From contig JAQFVV010012435.1 of the NCBI GenBank assembly GCA_028023455.1, positions 554,001 to 618,000 on the forward strand: a stretch of DNA of 64,000 nt, written 5' to 3'. This document shows, one piece after another, positions 44,676 to 55,402 of this stretch. Within the stretch, counting starts at the first letter, position 1. Each line of letters starts with the position of its first letter. Origin of the DNA: Epiperipatus broadwayi (taxonomy: Eukaryota; Onychophora; Udeonychophora; Euonychophora; Peripatidae). Made by a program: the position numbers and the translations under genes. The notes beneath the pieces were generated by a model, which saw nothing but the letters and a program-made list of their open reading frames with translations, was not told the DNA's origin and made no database searches.

Positions 44676-45640
44676 CATCATGATCATTTTTAATCATTAT
44701 CCACTGCATGATAAAGATCTCTCAACGTTTAGTTCAATTCTCTGATCTCTAACCTCTTTTCTTCACAACACATTGACAGACTTCTTTATTTCATCACTTC
44801 ATATCATGTGTTCTCTTTCTAAGTCTTTTACAATTTTTCAAAATCCAGTTTAATATTTTATCTATCCATCTATTACTATTTCTTTTAGCAATATATCCAC
44901 AACAGCTCCATTCTAGTTTATTAATTCTTTCAATGAGATCAGTTATACTTGTTTATTCTCTCACTCATGCATTTCGTATTTGATTTTTTTTTTGTCCCTC
45001 CTAATGTACATCTTCATATTTAAGTGAATGTACTGAAGTCTGTATATTGCTCTCTTGTTAAGTGTCCAAGTTTTAGATCCTTAAGTAACAAGTGGTAAAA
45101 TATCATATAATAATAAATCATCCATGCACTTTAGCAGTTGAAGTTAGGAAATATAAAAATTCTGAAGAAGATTGCTGGGGCAACCCGAAACTGTAAAATG
45201 TAAAAGAGGGTGATAAATAAAGCATTATCTAACAGTAGTAAAGTGCATGGATGATTTAGTATTATATGGTGTACATTTGGCAATGCAATAAGAAAGAGTA
45301 GTTATTATACTTCTTGAAGTGGTAATATATATATATATTAAAAATCTTTCTGTAAAACATATAGGCATATTTCTTTTTAATATTGTTATTTCTAACAAAA
45401 GCAATCAATTCAACTTTAATTCTGTGATTAATTTAATGTGTTAATAATCTGATCAAGGTAATTAAAGTTTTAACTTGTAATTATTTTTTCTTCTGAGAAA
45501 ATTTATTGAATATTACTGTAGACTTTTTAAAATTTAGCTTTAATCCTACTTTCTTACTTTTATATGAAAACTCTTGCAACATTTCCTGAAGTTCTGAAGC
45601 ATTATTTTTAAAAACACCACAGTATCTGCAAAATCTAGTT
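44676..45640 (-). pseudogene. RTE-clade LINE, 5'-truncated copy with nested insertion
   Basis: The minus strand carries the RTE 3' half (from the RT thumb, including a segment read as LQEMLQEFSYKSKKVGLKLN at 45481-45610, to the C-terminal end near 44680). It matches the 7.3-kb and 57.4-kb copies. A 219-bp insertion interrupts it at 45099-45317. The 5' end, at about 45640, coincides with the start of the family A tandem array. Confidence 0.8.
45099..45317. mobile_element. Small insertion with inverted ends and 8-bp target duplication
   Basis: AGTGGTAA occurs immediately before (45091-45098) and after (45318-45325). The insert has near-terminal inverted repeats (AAATCATCCATGCACTTTA on the left, complemented at 45238-45256) and a central segment TTCTGAAGAAGATTGCTGG followed by GGGCAACCCGAAACTGT. 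A similar CTCTGAAGAAGATTCCTGG stretch is at 47773. Class unknown; the 8-bp duplication would fit a hAT-like MITE, while the CTGAAGA...GAAAC core recalls PLE ends. Confidence 0.6.
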
Positions 45641-46170
45641 AATATATAGGGTATATGATCACAGATTTTCATATGACCCACCACTCACCACACTATCTCA
45701 TATCACTAATACACTTGAACACATATATGTTGAAAAGATAAATAATCACCAATATATGTATTTCATGCTAAACCAGCAATCATCAATTGGTACAGATTAT
45801 CATCTACACACATATATGCAATAAGTGCTCAGATATATATTAAGATAGCCAATCTTCATACTTTAATGGACAGGCTTCAATCCACTCCACACTCCAACTC
45901 TTCAACTGTCCATCCAATTGAAAATCTGATGATGGAACACTCAAAGGCCACCCTGAAGCCAAGATTATTGTCACACCCATGTTGACCTAAAGTCAATCTG
46001 ATCCCTCATGTACAGGACATAATCCACTTAATACATATACAAGGGATTGGGCAGACATCTCTACTATGTAATAACTGAAATACAGACTTATTATATGCAT
46101 GTATCAATATATGTAATATATAGGATATATGAGCACAGACTTTCACATGACCCACCACTCACCACAGTGG
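45641..46170 (-). mobile_element. Family A head-to-tail tandem, copy A7 (one full unit plus the start of a second)
   Basis: AATATATAGGGTATATGA starts at 45641 and AATATATAGGATATATGA at 46115, so the unit is about 474 bp. The second unit stops after about 55 bp. Each unit has one minus-sense ribozyme site (45757-45800; the core has TTGATGA in place of CTGATGA). This is an array, not a foldback: units repeat in the same direction. Confidence 0.8.
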
Positions 46171-46720
46171 ATTTGTAATGTTTGAAAATGGTTATGATCA
46201 TATTATATATTTGATGGGATAATTTATCTTTTGTACTGCTTTTAAAATATTTAAATACTATGCATAAAATTTGTTTTAAATTTATATAGATCTTTATAAA
46301 ATTTATTAATGATTTCTGTTTTTACTGCTTCCTTAGAAACTAATACTTTTTAAGTTATAATTTACAATGTGTTAAAAAATATTGTCTTAATTTACTCTCA
46401 ATTGGGTATCTGAAAATCTAGATTTTATAAATTATTATTTTTTGATTTTATAAATTATTATTTTTTTATGTAGAAGCAAAAAGTATAAATAAATAAATTT
46501 ATAGTTTAAAGAACAATTTATTAATTCTCTACTTGTTACCAGAACAATAATTTTATTTTTTAATGTTTTACCAAATTTAATATTTTAATGCTTCATTGAA
46601 GTTTAGTTTTGTATTTATTTTAGCAAGTGAACAGGAGTCAGTTATTTTGGGATGGAGATTGTTATAATAAAATTTCCCTCCCCCAATATTTTCTTATTCT
46701 TTACTATTATATTTGGGATT
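46171..46720. other. AT-rich DNA, no recognised gene
   Basis: A 22-bp direct duplication (TTTTATAAATTATTATTTTT) near 46420-46470. Nothing else recognised. Confidence 0.4.
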
Positions 46721-46813
46721 TCACCTTTATTGTTAAAACAGAGGTTGTGTTGACATTGAGTTGAGATGATTGATTGTTATTGATATTGGGATTGTCTGTG
46801 TTGACTGATTTTA
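46721..46813 (+). repeat. Family E short repeat
   Basis: TCACCTTTATTGTTAAAACA, TTGATTGTTATTGATATTGG and GTGTTGACTGATTTT match the other E copies. Confidence 0.72.
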
Positions 46814-46819
46814 TTGATT

Positions 46820-47452
46820 AACTATTATATATATATAAATTTGAATGTTTGTTTGTCTGTTACTTAGTAACTCAACAAATATTGCACCAATCTTGATGAA
46901 TCTTGCATGATTTTTTTTTTGAGAATTATATAGGTTGTAGATTTTTGGTTTATATTGTTTAATTGTTTTAAAAATAATCTGCAATATAAATTAAATTGAA
47001 ATCACAACTATTTTTGAATCACTTCATAAAAACGCAAAAAGAGAACAGAACTGATTAAAAAAGGACAGTTGGAAAAATTTTTAAACAAGCTACAAAGCAT
47101 GTGTGACCTGCATGTTGAAATATATATTACAGAATTGGAAAGATTGTAAAATTTGATTTTGTAAATATATTTTAAATTAATTAAATTTAATGTATATCAT
47201 ACATTCAATTTCGCACCTGCAAATGGGGAATGAATACCACAATGTTCAAATTTTGTTGCCATTTCTAAAAATTAGTTTATCACATGAGAAATATATTTCA
47301 ACTGAAGTTGATCAAATTCACTACTGCTGTTGAGAACTCATGTATTATTATTCCATGTAAATAATACATAAATATATAAGCCATGGGAAAGGCTATATTG
47401 TGTTATATTCCTTTATTCTACTAATGTGAGCAAAACTGCAGATACAGCTAGT
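46820..47452 (+). mobile_element. Helitron-like non-autonomous repeat
   Basis: The start (TATATAAATTTGAATGTTTG then TTTGTCTGTTACTTAG) and the end (CTGCAGATACAGCTAG) are the kind of ends seen in widespread Helitron-type non-autonomous elements, which finish in CTAG next to a T. No Rep/helicase sequence is present. I have no second copy in the window to fix the boundaries. Confidence 0.35.
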
Positions 47453-48787
47453 TATATTAAAAAAGACATGCCATTTGATATAGGTTTCAGATCTTGCAAC
47501 CTGGTAATACTTAGTGACAGTTAATTGTTTTAAATTTTTTTTAAAAAAAGTCAATTTCACTTTCATTACTGCCGTTAGTCAAAAGCATGTTCAGCATACT
47601 ATGTTGATTTATTAAACATTTTTATTTTAAAGTATTAAACAAGCTTTTCTTAATATATGTGTTGCATATATTATTTATATTAAATTATATTTTTTTTGAG
47701 AAAAGTTTAAAACTATCAGAATTATATAAAACTTTTTAATAAAATTTTTAAAATTTGAAGCTTCAAAAAAACTCTGAAGAAGATTCCTGGACAGTTGAAA
47801 CTGTAAGAAAAGAAAATTATTTGAACAAAAATAAAGTTTGCATTGTATACGGTGGAAAAAGAGAAAGATGTTATTATTATAATGTAATATTAGATAGTAG
47901 TGTTATGTGTGTTCAAAGTACACACATTTTAAAATAATGTTAGTTGTTTGCTTAGAGCAGAACCAGTATAAAGTATAAGTTATAAGAATATTATAATGCA
48001 TTTAGTTTCATGCAAATTAAATTACAAAAAGTGCTAAGAAATTTTGTACTCATTAAGAGATCAGTGAAGCTTTTTAGTACATCTGCTATCATGTCCATGG
48101 CATGATTTTGAGTTCAAGCTGAGTAAACCTTGACATTTTTTTCAGATTACTTGCAGGCATAAGAAACTTTTTTCTAATAATTGTCTCATAATAACCCAAG
48201 CAACCATTTATTGTTTTTGGTAAATTGGCATCAATCTATTATTTGTTATAAGGTAATTGTCCCAAGATATTCTGGGTAGGTCAATAGATTCAATATACTG
48301 TCTAAAAGTAGGCTGCTATCATCAACACTCATTGGAAAGATTTTATACTCCTAAAAGCACTGAATTCATGATTGACCTTTAAACTAACAATTAATAAATT
48401 AAATGCAATAATAAACATTTCTTCTTACTTGGAAAAATGTCTTAAAAACATTAAATATAATCTTAATGCATTTTAATGCTTGAGCACCACTATAAAGGCA
48501 AAACAAAATGCATTATGGGTGTATTTAATATTCTTAATATACTCTTTATATAGAAACAATGGTTTTATTAAATTTCAGTTATAAAGTTATTATAGATTAT
48601 CAATTAATAGAAAAAAAATAATAATCAATAATAAACAATGTTATTCTTACTATTTATATTTATAAATAATTTATTGTACATTAATTTGTTTTAGCAACCG
48701 TGTTTTTATTAATAATAAAACAATTCATGAGAATATTTTATTTTCATACTACATTATAATAAACATATTATGTACTGTATATTTCCC
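47453..48787. other. AT-rich DNA, no recognised gene
   Basis: A 60-codon frame (47755-47937) contains the CTGAAGAAGATTCCTGGAC stretch shared with the 45.1-kb insertion; it is probably a repeat remnant, not a gene. Confidence 0.4.
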
Positions 48788-49130
48788 TAATAATCCTCTG
48801 CAGAATAAAGGTTTCTCTAAATTCAATCCATCTTCTTTTATCTCTAGCTTCTCCTATCCACATCCTCCCAGTACTCTTTTTTTATTTCATCCATACATGT
48901 CACTTGTGGTCTCTTTCTGCTTTTACAATCTCTTGAAATACAGTTTACAATTTCAACTGGATTCCAAAATATTGTAAAATATCCCAAAAGCGACCACATG
49001 TGAAATGGATGGATGAAATAAAAAAAGTATGCTGGGTGATGTGGAAAAAAGATGCTAGAAAAGATGGAATGAACTTGGAGAAACCTTTATCCTGCAGTGA
49101 ATTGATAATGGTTGAAATGATGATGATGAT
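48788..49130. mobile_element. RTE LINE 3' ends in head-to-head palindrome
   Basis: The left arm (48788-48965, minus sense) and right arm (48975-49130, plus sense) are both RTE 3' ends. TCACTTGTGGTCTCTTTCTG on the left is mirrored by CGACCACATGTGAAATGGAT on the right, and the right arm ends in the (GAT)n tail (about 49117-49132). The two copies meet at nearly the same internal point (about 48960-48990). Confidence 0.85.
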
Positions 49131-49580
49131 GATCCAAACATTATTATTAATATAGGAAATGGTATTAAAATCAATAAAATAAGTATACAGAAAAAAATTA
49201 ATCTATATTTGTCTAATATTCTAAGTTCTTAAACACACTATAGATTATAATAAGATCATTTTATGGCACATGTGCCAGACCTAATACCATAAGGAACTAA
49301 ATTTGGTGTGTTTCATTTTGTTGTGTTTGATAAAAATAAAAATTAGGCCTAACTCTTATAAACTGACACTCTAATTAAAAACCAATTTTTATCAGTACCT
49401 AAAAGAAAAATTATAATAGAAATTTAAATTCAATGAGTGAAACTTAAAACAAAATTTATGTTCAGGCATTCAACCTATAATTGTGCAATAATTACTTGGC
49501 TAAACCAGAATGAAATCAGAATTGTACTTAATTTTTATTTTGTAGTTATTTATTCTTTAGATGCTTTTTATTTTTGCTTC
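49131..49580. other. AT-rich DNA, no recognised gene
   Basis: No similarity recognised. Confidence 0.4.
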
Positions 49581-49686
49581 CCCTCTTTTCTTCCAAGGCA
49601 TAAGATTGTGGTTAAGACCTGTAGAGGTCCCTAATATTGCATTTTTACACGCATATTCTTGAGGTTAAAGCCTTAGTAAATATTAT
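49581..49686 (+). repeat. Family C short tRNA-like repeat, copy C3
   Basis: CCCTCTTTTCTTCCAAGGCA, GACCTGTAGAGGTCCCTAAT and TTAAAGCCTTAGTAAATATT match C1 with moderate divergence. Confidence 0.72.
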
Positions 49687-50021
49687 CATGGAATTTGATA
49701 AAAAAACAACAACAAAGTCATGCCTGACTGATCCAAATTTGAAAAATGTTCTGTTGCCTTTATTTATAAATTTAAGCCAAATATTAAAAGTGTGTGGAGA
49801 GCAAAACAGACTTAGGGATGTCAGTAAAGTTAGAAATAATTAAATTTTAAATTTTTTTCTATAGTACATTATTATATTATGAAAAAATGTATTCTATACA
49901 AAATAGCATAATGGGGCAATAGTTGCACATTTCCACAAAACATTGGCAATCTCTGGTTTAACTAATATCAATTATAAGAATTAAACTTAAATATATAATG
50001 ATGTTTTAGCAGTTCCATTTC

Positions 50022-50258
50022 ATCATCATCATCCTTTTCAACCATTATTAATGTATTACAGGAAAAAGGTATCTCTAAGTTTAATCCATCTTTGCCATCT
50101 CCAGTATCTCTCTTCTCCACATCACACCAGAAAATTTCCTTATTTCATTCAGCATGTCACATGTAGACTTTTTCTAGATCTTTTACCATCTCTTGAAATC
50201 CAGTTAAGACTTCGATGATCCATCCATTATTATCTCATCTAGAAATATGACCAGCCTA
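50022..50258 (-). mobile_element. RTE-clade LINE 3' fragment
   Basis: CATCATCATCATCC tail complement, then CAACCATTATTAATGTATTA and the Trp-rich C-terminal region in complement, ending at AATATGACCAGCC. The hAT transposase remnant follows within about 30 bp. Confidence 0.78.
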
Positions 50259-50289
50259 TTTGCTGTAGCCATCCCAAAACAACACACTA

Positions 50290-51440
50290 CAAAAAGCCCA
50301 TTTGTAGAGTTTGCATTCTACATTGTTAAAGCAACCTGAAAAAAAAGAAAATCACAGGTCCAGCAAGCAATGTTTATAAAACTTGTTCAAGATTGAATAA
50401 TTACAAGAGAAATAGGTTCTGAAATATCTTGCCTTATGGCAAAAATATACTAAACATGTGTTGAAGGAGATTTAATTAAAGATGGTTTTGAGATATCTTC
50501 TAAAAAGATTTGTCCAAAATCAGCCAAAAATTTTGAAAAAATTTAGATAAATTGGATGACTGCACAAAAATAATAAATGTAAACTTAGCAAATATAAAAG
50601 ACCTTAATAATTTATTCAAAGAAATTTGCCTACTTTCCATTCACTATTAGTGAATCAACTGACATCAGTTCTATGGGATCATTTCTTACATTTGAATGTG
50701 GAATAAAGCATGAATTTGAAATGAGATTATAGGGATGAGTTCATTGTCAGATGAAACAAAGGCTAGGGACATTGCACTGGAACTTTTGTATCAGTGTTCC
50801 TAAATAGATCTAAAACAAAATTATCAAGTATTATGACAAAAAAGCTCCTTCTGTAGAGGAATTAATTCTGAAGTGATAACCTTATTGTAACAGCATTTAG
50901 CAAGACATAGTGATCAATTGATACAATCCAACTGTATAATTCACCAGGAGAGCTTGTGACTTAAGTAGCTAAGATTTGAACATGTTATAAAAGTTGTGGT
51001 TTCAACATTTAATTTTATAAATTTATGTGACCTTAATTACTGACACTTTGAAAAGTTTCTTGAAAACATTAAATATAAACAGAAGTAAATGGTTAAGTCA
51101 CAATCAAACATTGAAAAGTTTTATAAATTAAATTAATGAAATTGAAATTTTCATAGCTGATAATAACAAAAACTTCCCTGCTATAAAATGTCCAAATTGG
51201 TTATGTGATTAATTTATTTTAGACATTACTAATCATTTAAATACATTAAATACACAACTTTAGGGCAATAGTCAATCAATTGCTCAACTTTATAGCTACA
51301 TTTTGTCTTTTCAATGCAAATTAATTCTATTTCAGATCATAAAAAAGTTACTGAAAGTGCAATAGCCTACTTCAAAATTCTATATGTTAGCAAGATTAAT
51401 AATTTAATATTAACCTTCAATGATCATTTTTCTGATGTTT
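50290..51440 (+). pseudogene. hAT-superfamily transposase remnant (ZBED5/GTF2IRD2-like type)
   Basis: No long open frame survives, but the plus-strand translation in shifting frames preserves many blocks in order. SESTDISSMGSFLTF (50649-50692) is the region of the first catalytic Asp. Then come MSSLSDETKARDIALELLYQ (50734-50795), ITLL-QHLARHSDQLIQSNC and IIHQESL (50877-50960), KVVVSTFNFI (50990-51020), a frame-shifted FEKFLENIK block (51050-51075), NEIEIFIADNNKNFPAIK and CPNWL (51135-51205), then DITNHLNTLNTQL (51218-51262) and QLYSYILSFQCKLILFQ (51287-51340). Upstream (50310-50400) is a KKRKSQVQQAMFIKLV-type segment typical of the part after the BED finger. Many stops and frameshifts rule out function. 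The DNA-binding domain, C-terminal dimerisation part and terminal repeats were not found. Confidence 0.82.
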
Positions 51441-51464
51441 AAAAAAATCTTTGGTTGGTAATTA

Positions 51465-51695
51465 AGTTGGTGGGTAATTAGATGAATAGATGATTAGATA
51501 AGTTGATGATAGAATAGGTAAATAAAAAGGTAAGTCAATAATTAGAGAATTGGTTATGTGTAGACAGATTGGAGAATAGGTAGGTTGTCAGATGAATAGC
51601 TGATAGGGATAGGTAGTTACATAGATAGGTGGTTATGTAGTGCTTAGGTAGGCAGATAGGCAAGTAGGGGAGCAGGTAGGTAAACACATTGCTTA
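51465..51695. repeat. Degenerate tetranucleotide repeat (TAGG/TAGA/TAGT type)
   Basis: A run of variants such as GATAGGTAGTTACATAGATA and GGTAGGCAGATAGGCAAGTA of about 230 bp, much decayed. Confidence 0.8.
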
Positions 51696-52574
51696 CTTGC
51701 TTGGTCTAAAAATGGAAAAAAAAATAGATTAAAAAAAAACTTCTGATTGATGTTTTTACAGAGTCAAAAAATAAATTTATTGTGCTTATGTTTATATTTT
51801 ATATTAGATTTTTCTTATTCATATATTATGTCTATATAATTATAAATCAATATTGTTATTAGTATTTTGAATTAACGATAATAATCGTCATCATTGCATC
51901 ACCACTGACTAGCCATATTTGTGTTTATTTACTATCTTTAACATTATTCGGTACAACATATATAATTGAAAGGTTAGTCACATGAGAAATCGTGATTTTT
52001 CTCAAAAGGGCCAGGTTGAACTATGATCGAAGACCTTTAGCTCTCAAATCCATTCCTCCACCATTGAAACTTTATAGAGAATTAATTTTATATTCGAAAA
52101 GCAAATAAGATAAATATCTGTTTACATTTTATATATGTTAAATTGATATTAATTTAATTATGAGTGAAAAAAAACATTACTTCATTATATAACAGTTATT
52201 ATAAGTTATTGCAAAGTCATTTTGCTTGTGAATGTAATTATATGAAATAAATATAAAAACATTTGTTTATGAGCTAGAGAGATTAATGCTGGGTAATTTG
52301 TTAATTGCTTTATTGTCAATCGATTGCTGTTTTATTTATTTTTTCAAACAAACAGATAAATTTATTTAGCTTTTAAATTATTTTCTCTTTCAAAAACAAA
52401 TTTATTGAATATTTAGACCAAAGAAATACAGACTGAAAAGTATAAAACAAATAAATGATTATTTTAAATATGAATTGTATACATATGTTTAATGATAAAA
52501 TTGATAATTTAAGCTATCAATTTTTTAATATAAAATCTTTTTAATAACACATTTCCCCACCTTCTTTCTGTCAT
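51696..52574. other. AT-rich DNA with one tRNA-like remnant
   Basis: Around 51965-52075 the minus strand has CAATGGTGGAGGAATGGATT and, about 40 bases later, a weak B box, similar in layout to family D. Nothing else recognised. Confidence 0.35.
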
Positions 52575-53010
52575 TTATGATAAGCTTTAGAAAGCAATGA
52601 TAGCGGCCAGATAACAATGCTCAATAAATTCTTATCCTATGTTTTCCTATCCAAAATTCCCAGACTAGTTTCAAGCTAATAGCTTTCATCAGGGAGTAGT
52701 TTTGGAGCTTGAAGTAGTGCAACTTAACCTTAGGATCTGATGCACGTAACTTCCACCTCTTAACATTTACCTCTATTTTATACTACCCAGTTATCAGCAC
52801 AAACTGAAAACATACAGATGTTTTCAACCTAAATCTATTTGCTTGTAGAAGCATAGATCTGAATCCGGTTCAGTTTCTATATATCATGATAAAAGCTATA
52901 AGCTTTTATGTATTCTGAAGATTTTGGATAGAAAAAAACAGGATAAAGATTTATTAAGCAAAGTCATTTCCAATTACCATTGCTACCTAAAGTTATTAAG
53001 TATCAAAAAA
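52575..53010. mobile_element. Family B foldback element
   Basis: The left arm is minus sense and extends from about 52620 past the ribozyme to CTGATGCACGTAACTTCC. The right arm (about 52850-52980) repeats the outer part in plus sense with AGATTTTGGATAG. The left arm has the strongest stem II of family B (AAGCT, loop ATT, AGCTT) beside an intact CTGATGA and GAAA (minus strand 52691-52669), and GTC as triplet, but a C where A should start stem I. Confidence 0.72.
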
Positions 53011-53504
53011 GGTAAAAAAAAAAAAAGTATATTACTAAAACAGCTTTACGTAAGCTGAAGATATGTGATAGGTCATGTGATTTATTAGTTTATAAATGCT
53101 TTTTTTTTCTGTTTCCAGTAAAGATTAATATTACATATACATACTAGTGATAAATTCTATGTAATTTAATGCAATAATAGAATATCAGATTTTGGAGCAG
53201 AGGGTCCTCCAATTAATTCTAGTTCTGTTACTTAATTCCCATTTAATAGAGCCATTCAATTAGTATACCTATTGCTTTAGATGGTTTCATAATATTCCAT
53301 GTTTCTTTTGAGTTTTAAACAGATTATTTAAATCATTAAAATCATTTACTATAGAAATTCAGAATACAGATTAATTTTCATATTTAAAGTTATCATTTTT
53401 GATTTTGGTCTTCTTTGTCAATAATAAAATGTAGAACTAAATGATTTGTCAATAAAGAATCAATTATTCAACATTTATGAGTAGATTTATGAATTTTAAA
53501 ATTA
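53011..53504. other. AT-rich DNA, no recognised gene
   Basis: No similarity recognised. Confidence 0.4.
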
Positions 53505-54210
53505 TAGTAATAAGAGGGGATTTGAACACGTGCTTTCCAAATCTCTTCAGTAATCCACTCCATCTTATATAACCAATACACATAACCACATACATATCAA
53601 AAAGATAAATGATCTGCAATATAATATTTTATGGTAATCCAGAATTCATTAGTTGACCCAGATCATCATTTTCCACCCAACAAAATCTTCAAACTTTAGT
53701 GGACATGCTTCAATCTACTTCACCATCCAACTCTTCAGACTTCCATACCATTGAAAATCTTATGATAGAACAGCCAAATCACTTGATGATGACCACATTA
53801 TTGTCATACCCATGTTGACTTAAGTCATTCTGACCCCTCATGTATATGACCTTGTCCATTTAAATGCACAGAAAAGAAATGGGCAGGATACAGGCTGAAT
53901 CTGTAATATTTAAATACAGGTATATTTTATATCCCTGGAGTTTAGATGCAATTATAGGGGATTTGAATCCAGACTTTCAGCTTTCCAATCTGTCTCATAT
54001 AACTAAACCTCATGGCTGCACACATGTAAAAAAAATAAATGCTCTCCAATGTGCATATTTCATGCTGAAGCAGCATTCATAAGTTGCTCCAGCTCATCAT
54101 CTCCCACACATATATATATAATCAGTGCTCAGTTTATGTCAAGATAGGAAATTGTCAAACCTTAATGGATAGGCTTCAATCTTCTACACTCTTTAATTCT
54201 TCAACCCTCC

Positions 54211-54255
<45 letters not shown>

Positions 54256-54261
54256 TGATTT

Positions 54262-54295
<34 letters not shown>

Positions 54296-54395
54296 AAATC
54301 ACTTATCTTTTTCACATGTATGTGGTCATCTGTATTGGTAAATGGATAGTCGAAGAGAGTTTGAAAATTCAATATATACATTATACTTGTATTCA
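53505..54395 (-). mobile_element. Family A head-to-tail tandem, copy A8 (two units, second partly folded back)
   Basis: AAGAGGGGATTTGAACACG (53512) and ATAGGGGATTTGAATCCAG (53954) mark the two unit starts, about 440 bp apart. The ribozyme regions lie about 430 bp apart (about 53615 and 54045). The first unit's motif is badly mutated; the second has CTTATGA in place of CTGATGA. After about 54210 the second unit meets an inverted fragment through a TA microsatellite. Confidence 0.78.
54212..54293. repeat. (AT)n tracts flanking an inverted repeat
   Basis: Two TA runs of about 40 and 30 bp surround AAGTGATTTCC, and GGAAATCACTT follows the second run, so the whole segment is palindromic. Confidence 0.92.
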
Positions 54396-55276
54396 AATTA
54401 TAGTAATTGCATTGTATTATCTTAGTTAAAGTGCAGGAAAAGATGCTGTATAAATTAATAAAAATATTTTGGGCCTACTAACATGCCATCACCAATACAA
54501 ATTTGTACTACATTATTTATGAATACAGCTTTAACATTTCTTCCATAAGATAAAAAAGCCTTAAGCTACTACCATTATCATACCATGGTATTAAACAATA
54601 GCATAACATCTTTATTCTTAATGGATTTGATTCAATTAGTTTCTGCCACAAGATAACAATATGTTAGTGTGAGAAACTGCATAAAACACTTCATTTTGAA
54701 ACCACCAGTTACATAGTATTTAAAGACAAGATAGATTAAATACATGTTTGATTTTGTATTTTTTATGGAGAAAGAAATTGAGAAAATTTAATATCATAAA
54801 TTTGAAAATGTTAGGTAAAAAAATGAAGTCTTAAATGAAAACATCACTTTCCTTGCATACGTGGACTACACATCTTTGTAACAGGATAGTATTTTTGAAC
54901 CCCAATTAAAGATTGATGACAAGCTTACTAAAGGAAATCATATTAGCCACACAACAGTAATATGACCTGCTCATTATAGTTTATTGATATAGATATGCTT
55001 TTCATTCCTAAAGCATATCATGATGTCACTAAGAACTCAGATTCAAATATTCATCCCTTTATTGGTCATTCCATCAGCATTGAGCAGTAACTTGGAATAC
55101 AAGAAACTCAATCATGATATTGCACTTCTTAACTAGTTAGTTTAACCATCTGGTTAAATTGATAAAATGTGTGAATGAAAATTAAACATTTCCTAAAATT
55201 TAAAATTCAACAACATTTTATTCTATGCAATAATAATAATATATATTATTCAAATATATTATCTATAATAAATTTA
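54396..55276. other. AT-rich DNA, no recognised gene
   Basis: No similarity recognised. Confidence 0.4.
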
Positions 55277-55402
55277 ATGTAATTATAAAGAACTTAAATT
55301 TAGACCTTCACACTCCCTACAGCTATGTACTCCATCTTATACAACTGACACACATAACCACATGTATGTGAAAAAGATAAATGATCTCCAATATATGTGA
55401 TT
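55277..55402 (-). mobile_element. Family A fragment, copy A9
   Basis: From AATGTAATTATAAAGAACTT to GATCTCCAATATATG, where it stops abruptly. In minus sense the break lies within about ten bases of the predicted ribozyme cleavage site. Confidence 0.75.

Noticed and set aside
47770-47830. CTGAAGA...GAAACTG as another hammerhead (also at 45.16 kb)
   Set aside because: CTGAAGA would fit the core, but no convincing stem II, stem III or cleavage site pairs in either copy. Recorded only as a shared repeat motif.
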